DNA from: Aquimarina aggregata
Lineage (GTDB): Bacteria > Bacteroidota > Bacteroidia > Flavobacteriales > Flavobacteriaceae
DNA: 64,000 nucleotides
NCBI RefSeq assembly: GCF_001632745.1
Contig: NZ_LQRT01000002.1
Location: 62,001-126,000 of the forward strand
Direction of reading: 5' to 3'
Both the position numbers and the translations under genes were made by a program. The notes below the pieces were generated by a model that saw only the letters and a program-made list of their open reading frames with translations, had not been told where the DNA came from and ran no database searches. Shown here in pieces: positions 1 through 8,166 of the stretch; the stretch's first letter is position 1; each line of letters begins with the position of its first letter.

Positions 1-2
1 AA

Positions 3-365
3 GCTAGTGATGCACTTAAGAAATATACAAAAGCCAAAACAACAAATAGTATAAACGTAAATAATCTAAAGCAAAACGGAAATTCACTATCTTTTGATTA
101 TCAGGTGAATGGGCCTGATTTTAATACGATTACTTTAGCTTTAGTAGTATCTGAACGTACAACAAATATAGCTAGAGGAGAGAATCGTAATAGAAAATTG
201 AAAAACACCAACATCGTGGCAACCCGAACAGTAAAAAGGGATACTAATGGGATGGTTGCAATTACAATCCCGAATTGGGTTAATAAAAATGATAAATTAT
301 CAATTATAGGGTACACACAAGATACTTCTTTAAGAACTACAGGAGCTACAAAAGTGGATATCTAG
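3..365 (+). CDS. DUF1223 family protein, C-terminal part
   Basis: The gene enters from outside the window, and only about 120 C-terminal residues up to the stop at 365 are visible. The stretch ARGENRNRKLKNTNIV matches the RGEN-x-GR-x-L signature of DUF1223, a thioredoxin-fold family of secreted or periplasmic proteins of unknown function found in Proteobacteria, Bacteroidota and plants. The beta-rich tail ends in a short segment on an oxidation/stability-like C-terminal domain typical of the family. Nothing about its start or signal peptide can be seen. A strong rho-independent terminator follows directly, so it ends its transcription unit. The family call rests on motif recognition only. Confidence 0.7.
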   Translation, partial: ASDALKKYTKAKTTNSINVNNLKQNGNSLSFDYQVNGPDFNTITLALVVSERTTNIARGENRNRKLKNTNIVATRTVKRDTNGMVAITIPNWVNKNDKLSIIGYTQDTSLRTTGATKVDI

Positions 366-387
366 TTATACAATATGCATTTGCTTA

Positions 388-427
388 AAGCCGATCAATT
401 ACGAAAATAATTGATCGGCTTTTTTTA
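388..427 (+). terminator. Rho-independent terminator after the DUF1223 gene
   Basis: A perfect 13-bp stem (AAGCCGATCAATT at 388-400, complement at 409-421) encloses an 8-nt loop and runs into a T tract. It lies 23 nt after the stop at 365. Confidence 0.85.
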
Positions 428-579
428 TTTAATTAAAATAATCTAAACTTGAATTCTTTTTCGTTTTTTTAAGACATTAATAGTGATTATTTTTCGAACA
501 AAACAATCTATAATTTTAATATAATAATATGTTTGCAAATGGTAATGTATGTATTTTTACAGATGCCTAATTAGAAAAT

Positions 580-1020
580 ATGATTGCAGAAATAAATAAC
601 TCATGGAATTGGAAAGGATTTACAGCAATTGAAGTAATTCGGACAAATGAATTTGGAAATATTATTTTCAAAACTGATAAAAATGAATATTGGAGACTTT
701 GTCCTGAAGAAATTAGCTGTGAAAAAGTTGCAAACAACGAATCTGAATTCATTAAAATTTCCAGTGCATCTGAATTTATTGAAGATTGGGAAATGACTAA
801 TTTGGTTAAAATAGCAAAAGGTCAACTTGGCGAATTAGAGCATGATCAAAAATATTGTCTAAAATTAGCAGCTGTAATTGGTGGGCAATATGAAAAATCT
901 AATCTTGGGAAGATAAGCTTTTCGAAACTTATTTCTTTAAGTGGAGATTTAGGTTTTCAAATTAAAGATTTAAAAGATGGACAAAAAATAAAAATGGAAG
1001 TAAAACATTTAAAAAAATGA
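580..1020 (+). CDS. DUF1851 (T6SS immunity Tdi1-like) protein
   Basis: This 146-residue soluble protein has no signal peptide. The N-terminal half carries GNIIF-x8-YWRLCPEE, and the C-terminal half runs KYCLKLAAVIGG, then NLGKIS, then GDLGFQIKDLKDG. Together these are the signature of DUF1851, a domain shared by the type VI immunity protein Tdi1 and many stand-alone SUKH/GAD-like immunity proteins. Family members typically neutralise toxins, but no toxin gene is adjacent here, so a role in immunity is inference. Its stop codon overlaps the start of the following serine hydrolase by 4 nt (ATGA), which suggests translational coupling. The start at 580 fits the conserved N-terminus. Confidence 0.7.
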   Translation: MIAEINNSWNWKGFTAIEVIRTNEFGNIIFKTDKNEYWRLCPEEISCEKVANNESEFIKISSASEFIEDWEMTNLVKIAKGQLGELEHDQKYCLKLAAVIGGQYEKSNLGKISFSKLISLSGDLGFQIKDLKDGQKIKMEVKHLKK

Positions 1021-2126
1021 AGATGACAAAAAACAAAACATCGAGATTTATTTACTTTTTTTATTTAGTTCTAATAACTACAAGTTGCATAGCTCAGAAC
1101 CAAAATGTAATTAAAAATCTAAAAGGATTTGAAATTTCATCAGATACCATAAGTCTTTTTCTCAAATCTAGAATGGATACCTTAAATATCCCTGGACTCT
1201 CAATTGCGATTATAAATGATAGTAAAGTGGTGTATCATCAAACGTTTGGATATGCAAATCTTGAAAAGAAAATACCAGTTACTAATACTACTATTTTTGA
1301 AGGAGCATCAATGTCTAAATCAGTTTTTGCATCTTTTATTATGAAATATGTCGAAGAGGGTAAATTGGATTTAGATAAACCATTATTCCAATATTTAAAT
1401 TATCCAGATATTGAGTACGATGAGAGGTATAAAAAGATTACGGCTAGAATGATATTAAGTCATAGGTCCGGTTTTCCTAATTGGAGAGAAAATGAAGAAG
1501 ATAAAAAGCTTAAAATTAAATTTGAACCAGGAACAGCATACGAATATTCTGGAGAGGGATATCAATATTTATCAAATGTATTGAAGCATTTAGAAAAAAC
1601 CGATTGGCACGGCCTAGAAATAATCTTCCAAAATAAGATTGCAAAACCTCTAGGGATGAAATACACAACTTTTATTCCAACTACTTATGTCAATGAACAT
1701 AAAGCAGAGCCTTATACTAACGAAAAAAAATGGATAGATTGGAAAAACAATTATTGGTATAAAAAAGATAAGGATAAATTCGTATCAGCATCATCTATTC
1801 ATTCTGAACCATTAGATTTTTCTAAATGGATGATTGCAACGATGAACAAGAAGCTTTTATCTGAAGAAAGCTATCAGGAATTGTTTAAACATCACTCAAC
1901 AGTATCAACATTATCCTCTGGGATGAATATTTATTATACTTTAGGTTTTGTAACGGCCGATAAGCCGTATAATACAACATATTTTCATGGTGGCAGCAAT
2001 GACGGTTTTACATGTTGGTATTTAATGGATATAGAAAAAAAATGGGGATATGTACTTTTTACAAATTCTGAAAATGGCGAAAAGTTGGGCAATGAAGTAT
2101 GGGATTATTTCGAAAAGGAGTATTAG
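1017..2126 (+). CDS. Serine hydrolase (class C beta-lactamase family) lipoprotein
   Basis: This 369-residue beta-lactamase-fold (PF00144) hydrolase begins with a signal peptide and lipobox ending at Cys24 (ITTSC), so it is probably an envelope lipoprotein. The nucleophile motif SxxK is SMSK at residues 98-101. The second motif is Tyr-Ser-Gly in YSGEGY rather than Tyr-x-Asn, a variant common in flavobacterial members. HGGSNDGF near the C-terminus serves as the third, KTG-like motif. Such enzymes include esterases, D-aminopeptidases and DD-peptidases, and the substrate cannot be told. ATG at 1017 overlaps the preceding stop; a second in-frame ATG lies 6 nt on. Confidence 0.85.
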   Translation: MKMTKNKTSRFIYFFYLVLITTSCIAQNQNVIKNLKGFEISSDTISLFLKSRMDTLNIPGLSIAIINDSKVVYHQTFGYANLEKKIPVTNTTIFEGASMSKSVFASFIMKYVEEGKLDLDKPLFQYLNYPDIEYDERYKKITARMILSHRSGFPNWRENEEDKKLKIKFEPGTAYEYSGEGYQYLSNVLKHLEKTDWHGLEIIFQNKIAKPLGMKYTTFIPTTYVNEHKAEPYTNEKKWIDWKNNYWYKKDKDKFVSASSIHSEPLDFSKWMIATMNKKLLSEESYQELFKHHSTVSTLSSGMNIYYTLGFVTADKPYNTTYFHGGSNDGFTCWYLMDIEKKWGYVLFTNSENGEKLGNEVWDYFEKEY

Positions 2127-2205
2127 ATATGTTTTACAGATATATGATATATAATCAAACTAGAGGTTTTATTTTAAATTATTGTAGAAAAACTAAAAAT
2201 GTTAA

Positions 2206-3480
2206 ATGATTAATTTAAAAAAAACTAGGCAGAGTTTCTTAAATAAATTTTTTCTTAGATTTATATTTTTATATCTTATATTTTATATATACCCTTATGG
2301 TTTTGAGTATGTTAATGAGTTAAATACAGATGATATTTCTTTTTGGAAAGATATTACTATTTGGTTTGGAGAATTTATTCTTGGTTGGGAGTTTGATAAA
2401 GAATACCTTCTTAATGGTTTTGATTCTAAATATGACTATAGCAGGTTTTTGCTAATAACTTTACTTTCAGTATTCGGCGCTACTATTTGGGTATATATAG
2501 ATTCAAAAATTGAATTTAAGTATGATTCAAAGTTAAAAACTCTCACTAGGACAATTCTTAGGTATCATGTAGGGTTAACCCTTATAATTTATGGATTGGC
2601 AAAGGTTTTTATGCTTCAGTTTGGAGAAATGGATCTGGATACACTCGAAAGAACGGTAGGAGATCATACAGGAATGGGCTTTTTATGGATTTTCATGAGC
2701 CATTCTAAGGTATATACTATGTTTACAGGTTGGGTTGAAGTAATAGGAGGAATTTTGTTGTTGTTTCGAAAATCTACTTTTCTCGGAGCATTCATTTTGT
2801 TCATAGCAATGATAAATGTAGTAATAATAGATATAGGTTATGATGTTAGAGTAAAGATGTTTGCTATTCATCTTTTATTAATGACCATTCTATTAATTAG
2901 TAATGATATTAAAAGACTGCTCAACTTTTTTGTATTTAATAAACCTGTAGACCCCATAATTGAATCGCCTTTATTTTCTAATGAAAAGATCAAGAAAATA
3001 GGTTACTTAATTAAAGGCTCTATATTGTTGTATTTTATTATTTCATGTTTTTTTACCTATTCTAATAGAATTCGTTCTCAAAAGAGAAATAAATATTCTT
3101 ATATGACTGGTTTTCATAATGTAGAAGTACAAAAAATTAATGGAGATACAATACCTAGTTCAATGGGACATAGATGGAAAAGCATATCATTTAATGGAAA
3201 CTCAAGAAGACCTGAATCACTCAAAATAATAAGTATAAATAATAAAAAACATACCTATTCTTTTAGTGTGGATACAATTCAGAAAACTATAATGTTCAAA
3301 CTTATTAAGGATACTTTAGATGATATATATAAATTTCGATATAAAGAATTGCCTAGTGAGACGTTTGTTTTTCAAGGTTCTCATAAAGGAGATTCGATTT
3401 TGATCAAAACAAAAGTTAAAACTTTAAAAGATTATCGATTAACAAAAAATGGAATCCAATGGATTACAGATGAAAAGTAA
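2206..3480 (+). CDS. DoxX-like integral membrane protein
   Basis: This 424-residue protein has an N-terminal membrane segment (about residues 15-30), a second near 80-100, a four-helix block between about 115 and 235, and another helix near 265-285. The central block, with YGLAKVF, FTGWVEVIGGILLLFRKS and MFAIHLLL, resembles the DoxX/DoxD quinone-reductase-related membrane family. After the last helix comes a soluble domain of about 130 residues that I do not recognise. It stands alone, 79 bp after the serine hydrolase. The DoxX relationship is by pattern; any redox role is inferred. Confidence 0.6.
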   Translation: MINLKKTRQSFLNKFFLRFIFLYLIFYIYPYGFEYVNELNTDDISFWKDITIWFGEFILGWEFDKEYLLNGFDSKYDYSRFLLITLLSVFGATIWVYIDSKIEFKYDSKLKTLTRTILRYHVGLTLIIYGLAKVFMLQFGEMDLDTLERTVGDHTGMGFLWIFMSHSKVYTMFTGWVEVIGGILLLFRKSTFLGAFILFIAMINVVIIDIGYDVRVKMFAIHLLLMTILLISNDIKRLLNFFVFNKPVDPIIESPLFSNEKIKKIGYLIKGSILLYFIISCFFTYSNRIRSQKRNKYSYMTGFHNVEVQKINGDTIPSSMGHRWKSISFNGNSRRPESLKIISINNKKHTYSFSVDTIQKTIMFKLIKDTLDDIYKFRYKELPSETFVFQGSHKGDSILIKTKVKTLKDYRLTKNGIQWITDEK

Positions 3481-3577
3481 TTTTATAAAATAAAGGATAT
3501 ATATTATTTTATAATAGCGCCAGTTTTTATTTCTAAAAAAGAAGTCATTTTGTATTTTTAGCATTGAAAGCATTTCC

Positions 3578-4432
3578 ATGACTCGAGATTTTATTCATAT
3601 CAATGACTTTATTATTCTTGTTGAAGAAGCAAGTGCAAAAACCATAGAGGTGGACTCTTGTTATTTTGAAGAACCGTTAATTGCGATTGCTTTTTATGGA
3701 TCAGGTAATGTTGATCTTTCAGTAAAATATGGACAAAAAAGAAAAGAATATCAGCACACCAAAGGATTAACGCTTTCTTTTTACGCAGATGAAAAGGTTG
3801 AATTTGAACATACGATAGCTCCAGATAAAGACTTAAAATGTATAGTGGTCGCTACTGCTATACATAATCTAGATCATTTACCTAACCAAGAAGGCGAAAT
3901 TTTTGGAGAACTTTTGGCAGAATTAGTAAAACCTAGGGATCACTATGTAGAAGGACCAAGTTTTTTTATGACACCAGAGATGGAACAAATTATAGATTCG
4001 ATTTTTGCTAATCAATATAAAGGTAAAACGAAGATGATGTTTTTTAGGAGTCAAATTACCACGCTACTTTCTCACTTTTTTGGACAACTAGCTTTAATGC
4101 AAGAACCTAAATTAAAATCAACTCATCGAGATAAGCTTAATGAGGTACGGGATATTTTGTTGACAAACCTAGAAAACCCTCCTTCACTTACAGAACTTTC
4201 TAAACAAATTGGACTTAATACTACTAAACTTAAAAAAGAATTTAAAGAAGTTTTTGGGGTACCAGTGTTCAAATATCTTCAAAATGAACGCTTATCAAAT
4301 GCTCATAAACTTATACGTGATAAAAAAGCAACCGTACAGGAAGCAGCTTGGCAAGTTGGATATGACAGCTTGAGTTCTTTTTCTAATGCTTTTGCTAAAA
4401 AGTTTGGCTATAGACCTAGTCAAATTAAGTAA
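3578..4432 (+). CDS. AraC-family transcriptional regulator
   Basis: This 284-residue protein has a variable N-terminal sensor half and a C-terminal AraC double helix-turn-helix from about residue 200. The first helix pair lies in LTELSKQIGLNTTKLKKEF, followed by the connecting FKYLQNERLSNAHKLI. The second is AAWQVGYDSLSSFSNAFAKKFG, ending in the canonical YRPSQ. This is the ferric-regulator/YesN-like architecture common in Bacteroidota. It is followed by a cytochrome-like gene, a DUF1772 gene and an NmrA-like gene on the same strand, which it probably regulates; that link is inferred from position only. Confidence 0.9.
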   Translation: MTRDFIHINDFIILVEEASAKTIEVDSCYFEEPLIAIAFYGSGNVDLSVKYGQKRKEYQHTKGLTLSFYADEKVEFEHTIAPDKDLKCIVVATAIHNLDHLPNQEGEIFGELLAELVKPRDHYVEGPSFFMTPEMEQIIDSIFANQYKGKTKMMFFRSQITTLLSHFFGQLALMQEPKLKSTHRDKLNEVRDILLTNLENPPSLTELSKQIGLNTTKLKKEFKEVFGVPVFKYLQNERLSNAHKLIRDKKATVQEAAWQVGYDSLSSFSNAFAKKFGYRPSQIK

Positions 4433-4524
4433 CAAACTTTTCGAACAAATCATACTTCTTTTCGAATAAATTATTGCATCAATTTCTATAGACATTTGCT
4501 ACATCAAACAATTAAAAATGTTGA

Positions 4525-4875
4525 ATGATGGCAGTACTATTAAAATTTATTGTAGCATTAAGTTTATATCATAATACTGGGTTTACAACTTCTCAAGTAA
4601 GCAATGTTGGGTATGCTTCGATGTCTTCTACAGAAATAAACGTTGCAGATTCAATTAGAATTAAAAGCTTTCAAATACTTGAAAACAAATGCAACGTGTG
4701 TCATGCTAAACGAAATCGAAGACGATTATTTACTCTCGAAAACATGAACTCATTGGCAGATGATGTCTATAAACAAGTATTTGTTAAAAAAAGAATGCCA
4801 AAAGGCAAGAAAATCAAACTTACCAGCGAAGAATATCAAAATTTACTTAACTGGATTACATCCACTAAAAAATAA
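4525..4875 (+). CDS. Small c-type cytochrome-like haem protein
   Basis: This 116-residue protein has a hydrophobic N-terminus that looks like a signal peptide, which would export it. One CxxCH haem-attachment motif (CNVCH) sits near residue 57, and a Met in KRMPKG near the C-terminus could be the distal haem ligand. The tail ILNWI-like segment (LLNWITSTKK) matches small flavobacterial monohaem cytochromes and heme-binding domains. Two ATGs in tandem (4525, 4528) are possible starts. It lies 4 bp upstream of a DUF1772 membrane protein and is probably co-transcribed with it. The electron partner is unknown. Confidence 0.7.
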   Translation: MMAVLLKFIVALSLYHNTGFTTSQVSNVGYASMSSTEINVADSIRIKSFQILENKCNVCHAKRNRRRLFTLENMNSLADDVYKQVFVKKRMPKGKKIKLTSEEYQNLLNWITSTKK

Positions 4876-4879
4876 GTAT

Positions 4880-5374
4880 ATGGAACTATCTTTAAAATCT
4901 ACAGTGCTCTTTTTAAGTCTTCTAGGAACAGGATTAACAGCAGGTCTATGCTTTACATGGTCGAATGCGATAACGTCAGGAATAGGGAGATTAGATAACC
5001 TTACATTTCTAGAATCATTTCAGGCTATGAATAGGGCTATTATTAATCCCAACTTCTTGATTGTGTTTTTTGGTCCAGTCATCCTACTTTTTTTAAATGT
5101 TTATTTAAGTAGAAACGAAAACCCTGCAGTCTTTTGGGTATTCTTTAGCGCTGCTATTCTCTTTTTTGTAGGGATTGGTCTGGTTACAGTTTTTAAAAAT
5201 GTGCCTCTTAACGAAACCTTAGATAAGACAATTTTAACAGCAATGACCGAATTAGAATTATCTGATTTACGTAAAAGTTTTGAGAGACCTTGGAATCGTT
5301 GGCATTGGGTGAGAACACTTACTTCTTTTATCTCGTTCTCATTACTACTAATAAGACTGCTGTTTATAAAGTGA
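4880..5374 (+). CDS. DUF1772 (anthrone oxygenase-like) membrane protein
   Basis: The protein has about 164 residues with four membrane segments. The start chosen at 4880 (MELSLKS) gives a first transmembrane helix immediately and avoids a long overlap with the cytochrome frame; an upstream in-frame ATG at 4760 would add 40 unlikely residues. Features typical of DUF1772 are the GLTAGLCFTWSNAI stretch in helix 1, FQAMNRAI, VPLNE in the loop after helix 3, and the W-x-R-x-H-W-x-R motif (WNRWHWVRT) before helix 4. The family includes anthrone oxygenases and proteins of unknown role. It sits 4 bp after the haem protein and 63 bp before the NmrA-like gene. Confidence 0.8.
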   Translation: MELSLKSTVLFLSLLGTGLTAGLCFTWSNAITSGIGRLDNLTFLESFQAMNRAIINPNFLIVFFGPVILLFLNVYLSRNENPAVFWVFFSAAILFFVGIGLVTVFKNVPLNETLDKTILTAMTELELSDLRKSFERPWNRWHWVRTLTSFISFSLLLIRLLFIK

Positions 5375-5437
5375 AAGTCGTAAAAGATTTTAAATCAAAT
5401 AAGTATAAAATAAATATTAATATTAAAGCAAATAAAA

Positions 5438-6280
5438 ATGAAATTAGAAAACATCTTAGTAATAGGAGGAACAGGAAAAACAGGAAGAAAAATTGTTCAC
5501 CTTCTTAAAGAGAGCGGTCATAATGTAAGAGTGGGCTCCAGATCGGCCCAGCCATCTTTTGACTGGCACCAACCAGGAAATTGGTCAAAGGCCCTTTCAG
5601 GTATGGATAAAGTATACATTACATACCAACCAGATTTAGCTGTACCAGGTGCTTTAGAAGCAATTGAAGAATTGGTTAATCAAGCTAGAAAATCATCAGT
5701 AAAAAAGCTAGTGCTTTTATCAGGAAAAGGAGAGCGGGAAGCAGAATTATGCGAACAAGTAGTGATTCATTCGGGAATCGATTATACCATAGTTAGGGCA
5801 AGTTGGTTTAATCAAAATTTTAATGAGAACTTTTTATTGGATCCAGTTTTAGATGGAGTTGTAGCGCTTCCTCAAGCAGAAGTCAAAATTCCATTTGTTG
5901 ATACCGATGATATTGCAGAAGTAGCAGTTAAAGCAATTCTAGATGACAAACATAATGGGCAAATTTATCAATTAACTGGTCCAGAATTGTTGACCTTTAA
6001 GCAAGCTATTGCTACCATTGCAAACGCAAGTAATCGTGCAATAACTTTTGTACCTATTTCTATACAAGAATACTCTCAGGGTATGAGAGATGCAAATGTG
6101 CCAGAAGACTTTATCTGGCTGATAGAGTATTTGTTTACCGAAGTACTGGGGAATCCGAAGAATTCAGAAATAACAAATGATATAGAACAAGTGCTTAAAA
6201 GAAAACCAATCAGTTTTACCGAATATGCAGAAAAAGTTGCAGCTACAGGCGTTTGGAATAGCTTAAAAGAAACAGTATAG
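5438..6280 (+). CDS. NmrA-like NAD(P)-binding atypical SDR protein
   Basis: This 280-residue Rossmann-fold protein has the dinucleotide-binding GGTGKTG at residues 10-16. It continues with the family-typical VKKLVLLSGKGE, IHSGIDYTIVRASWFNQNF and PFVDTDDIAEVAVKAI segments, which place it in the NmrA/azoreductase-like and AgnL/ergot-type atypical short-chain dehydrogenase group. It lacks an evident YxxxK catalytic pair, so it may be a redox sensor or an NAD(P)H-dependent reductase. It closes the rightward set that begins with the AraC regulator, and a 12-bp hairpin follows 6 nt after the stop. Confidence 0.85.
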   Translation: MKLENILVIGGTGKTGRKIVHLLKESGHNVRVGSRSAQPSFDWHQPGNWSKALSGMDKVYITYQPDLAVPGALEAIEELVNQARKSSVKKLVLLSGKGEREAELCEQVVIHSGIDYTIVRASWFNQNFNENFLLDPVLDGVVALPQAEVKIPFVDTDDIAEVAVKAILDDKHNGQIYQLTGPELLTFKQAIATIANASNRAITFVPISIQEYSQGMRDANVPEDFIWLIEYLFTEVLGNPKNSEITNDIEQVLKRKPISFTEYAEKVAATGVWNSLKETV

Positions 6281-6286
6281 TTAATC

Positions 6287-6326
6287 ATCCCTAAGAATCG
6301 TTAATACAGCTATTCTTAGGGATTTC
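6287..6326 (+). terminator. Likely terminator of the AraC-NmrA unit
   Basis: A perfect 12-bp inverted repeat (ATCCCTAAGAAT at 6287-6298, complement at 6312-6323) has a 13-nt loop and is followed by only a short T-rich stretch. Its place just after the NmrA-like stop supports a terminator. Confidence 0.6.
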
Positions 6327-6382
6327 TAAATATTAGTATTGATTATACTTTAATTTATGGCGACACTGTAACAATTTATGAT

Positions 6383-6416
6383 TTGGTTTGTCTTTTACGG
6401 TAAACTGACAAACCAA
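6383..6416 (+). promoter_or_regulatory. Inverted repeat abutting the hydrolase start
   Basis: Perfect 10-bp arms, TTGGTTTGTC at 6383-6392 and GACAAACCAA at 6407-6416, enclose 14 nt. The right arm ends 3 nt before the ATG at 6420, covering the ribosome-binding region. It could be an operator or an RNA hairpin limiting translation. Confidence 0.4.
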
Positions 6417-6419
6417 TAG

Positions 6420-7457
6420 ATGAAAAATACACTTTTTATTTTAAGTATAATAACCTTATTTGTATCCTGCACTGAATCAAAAACGAAACCTTTTAGAATA
6501 GGGCAAAAATCAGTAACCTTTATAGATCAATCAAGAGATAGACCATTATTAACCGAAATATGGTATCCTACCTTAGATAGTGTGATCAAAAAAGAACCAA
6601 AAGAAAGTAGAAAAGCACTTTTTAAAACTATAGAAACAATACCCAATGCCACTATTTCTGACGAAAAGTTTCCACTAATCTTAGTATCGCATGGAACGGG
6701 AGGTAACAGATTTTCGCTAACATGGTTTATCGAAAGAATGGTAAAAGAAGGATATATTGTGGTCTCCCTTGACCATTATGGAAACTCTACTTTTAATAAA
6801 ATACCTAGAGAATTTGTAAAATGGTGGGAACGTGCTATTGATGTTCAATTTGTTCTCACAAATGTTCTTAAAGATAATGAAATTGGTACAAAAGTGGATA
6901 CATCAAGAATTGGCGGAGTAGGTTTTTCCTTAGGCGGCTATACTAATATTGCATTAGCAGGTGGGTATGTTGATAGACAAGTTAAAGGTGATGAAAATGA
7001 TGCAGAAAGAGAAATGCCTGCTGAGTTTCCTAAAACAGACGAAATCATAGATTTTGATACAGATAGCCTAATCGTTTCATCATATCATACCTATAAAGAT
7101 CATGTAAAAGATGATAGGATTAAAGCATTTTTTGTAATGGCGCCCGCAATTGGGTTTGGATTTCATTCTAAAGAACAAACAAATAAAATATCTGCTCCTG
7201 TTTTTATTGTAGCAGGAAAAGGTGATGCAAATACATCTGTAAAAAATAATGCAGTAAAGTATAATGACTTAATTAAAACAAGTAAAATACATTTGTTTGG
7301 TAAAGATGTAGGACATTATGTTTTTTTAAATGAATCCACAGAATTTGGAAAACAAATAGCACCCGAAATTACAATTGATAAGCCTACAGTTAGCAGAAAA
7401 GCTATACATGAAGAGACGTTAGTGTTAGCCTTGGATTTTTTTAAGAATACGCTGTGA
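6420..7457 (+). CDS. Alpha/beta hydrolase lipoprotein (dienelactone hydrolase/PAF-acetylhydrolase type)
   Basis: This 345-residue protein has a lipoprotein signal ending at Cys17 (FVSC). Features of the family are the EIWYPT strand, the oxyanion-region HGTGGNRFS, the nucleophile elbow GFSLGG (about residues 167-172) and a late GHYVFL carrying the probable catalytic His. An acid residue follows the FIVAGKGD strand. This layout fits secreted dienelactone-hydrolase/platelet-activating-factor acetylhydrolase-like esterases. The substrate is unknown. It is a single-gene unit between a hairpin and a GNAT gene, with an inverted repeat directly over its start region. Confidence 0.8.
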   Translation: MKNTLFILSIITLFVSCTESKTKPFRIGQKSVTFIDQSRDRPLLTEIWYPTLDSVIKKEPKESRKALFKTIETIPNATISDEKFPLILVSHGTGGNRFSLTWFIERMVKEGYIVVSLDHYGNSTFNKIPREFVKWWERAIDVQFVLTNVLKDNEIGTKVDTSRIGGVGFSLGGYTNIALAGGYVDRQVKGDENDAEREMPAEFPKTDEIIDFDTDSLIVSSYHTYKDHVKDDRIKAFFVMAPAIGFGFHSKEQTNKISAPVFIVAGKGDANTSVKNNAVKYNDLIKTSKIHLFGKDVGHYVFLNESTEFGKQIAPEITIDKPTVSRKAIHEETLVLALDFFKNTL

Positions 7458-7611
7458 AACAATATCACTAGAACCTAGAGTAGATTTTTACAACCAAATA
7501 AAAAAGTTAACCGATTTTTTTATTGAATTTTAATATCTAGATATATTGCTCAATTAATATGGTACCCCTATTTTAGTAGATACATTTTGTGTATGAGTAT
7601 AATGGTTTATT

Positions 7612-8058
7612 ATGAAAGCAATAACAGTAAAACAAGCAGCAAAAGAAGATATTAATTGGGTGAATTCTCAATATAATACTATCAATTTTGTGAGTTCTAA
7701 TTTCGAAAATGAATTTATCATTATAGCCAAAGTCGGAAATGAAAATGCAGGAATTGGTAGGTTAGTTAAAATCGACCCTACTAATATTGAACTTGGAGGA
7801 ATCTATGTGTTGCCTGATTATAGAAAGTTAGGTGTTGCAGATGCTATAGTAAGAGAACTATGTAACAAAAAACCTTTTAAACAAGTTGCAATTTGGTGTT
7901 TACCTTTTGAAAATTTACATGATTTTTATGCTAAGTTTGGATTTAAGAAATTTCAGAACAAAGAAGTGCCTGATGAAATAATTAGTAAGCTTAATTGGTG
8001 CAATTCGGATAATAAATATGGAAAAAAAGTAATACTTCTATATAAAGAGGTATTATAA
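7612..8058 (+). CDS. GNAT family N-acetyltransferase
   Basis: This 148-residue protein has the acetyl-CoA-binding GNAT core: a beta-4 strand GGIYVLP followed by the pyrophosphate loop DYRKLGVADAIV (a variant of R/Q-x-x-G-x-G/A), and beta-5 VAIWCLPFENLHDFYAKFGF, the usual Y-x-K-x-GF end motif. The acceptor substrate is not predictable. It stands alone, 154 bp after the hydrolase and about 100 bp before the sulfatase. The motif A Gly pattern is slightly degenerate (LGVAD in place of xGxG), so acetyl-CoA affinity may differ from typical members. Confidence 0.8.
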   Translation: MKAITVKQAAKEDINWVNSQYNTINFVSSNFENEFIIIAKVGNENAGIGRLVKIDPTNIELGGIYVLPDYRKLGVADAIVRELCNKKPFKQVAIWCLPFENLHDFYAKFGFKKFQNKEVPDEIISKLNWCNSDNKYGKKVILLYKEVL

Positions 8059-8166
8059 ATTGAGTAAAAAAATCATTAGCTTCGACTATCTTGATATATA
8101 ATTTGATAGTCAAGTAACAAGTTTATAGACTGGTTAAGAATTAGAATGGTGCTAACATTACAAATT

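Noticed and set aside
580..1020. A complete type VI effector-immunity pair with the neighbouring hydrolase
   Set aside because: There are no type VI structural genes, PAAR/VgrG or marker motifs in the window, so only the domain resemblance is reported.
4760..4879. Using ATG 4760 as the DUF1772 start
   Set aside because: It would overlap the cytochrome gene by over 100 bp and add a charged leader before the first membrane helix.
8084..8111. A terminator hairpin after the GNAT gene (GACTATC/GATAGTC arms)
   Set aside because: Only 7-bp arms with a 14-nt loop and no T tract; may be chance in AT-rich DNA.
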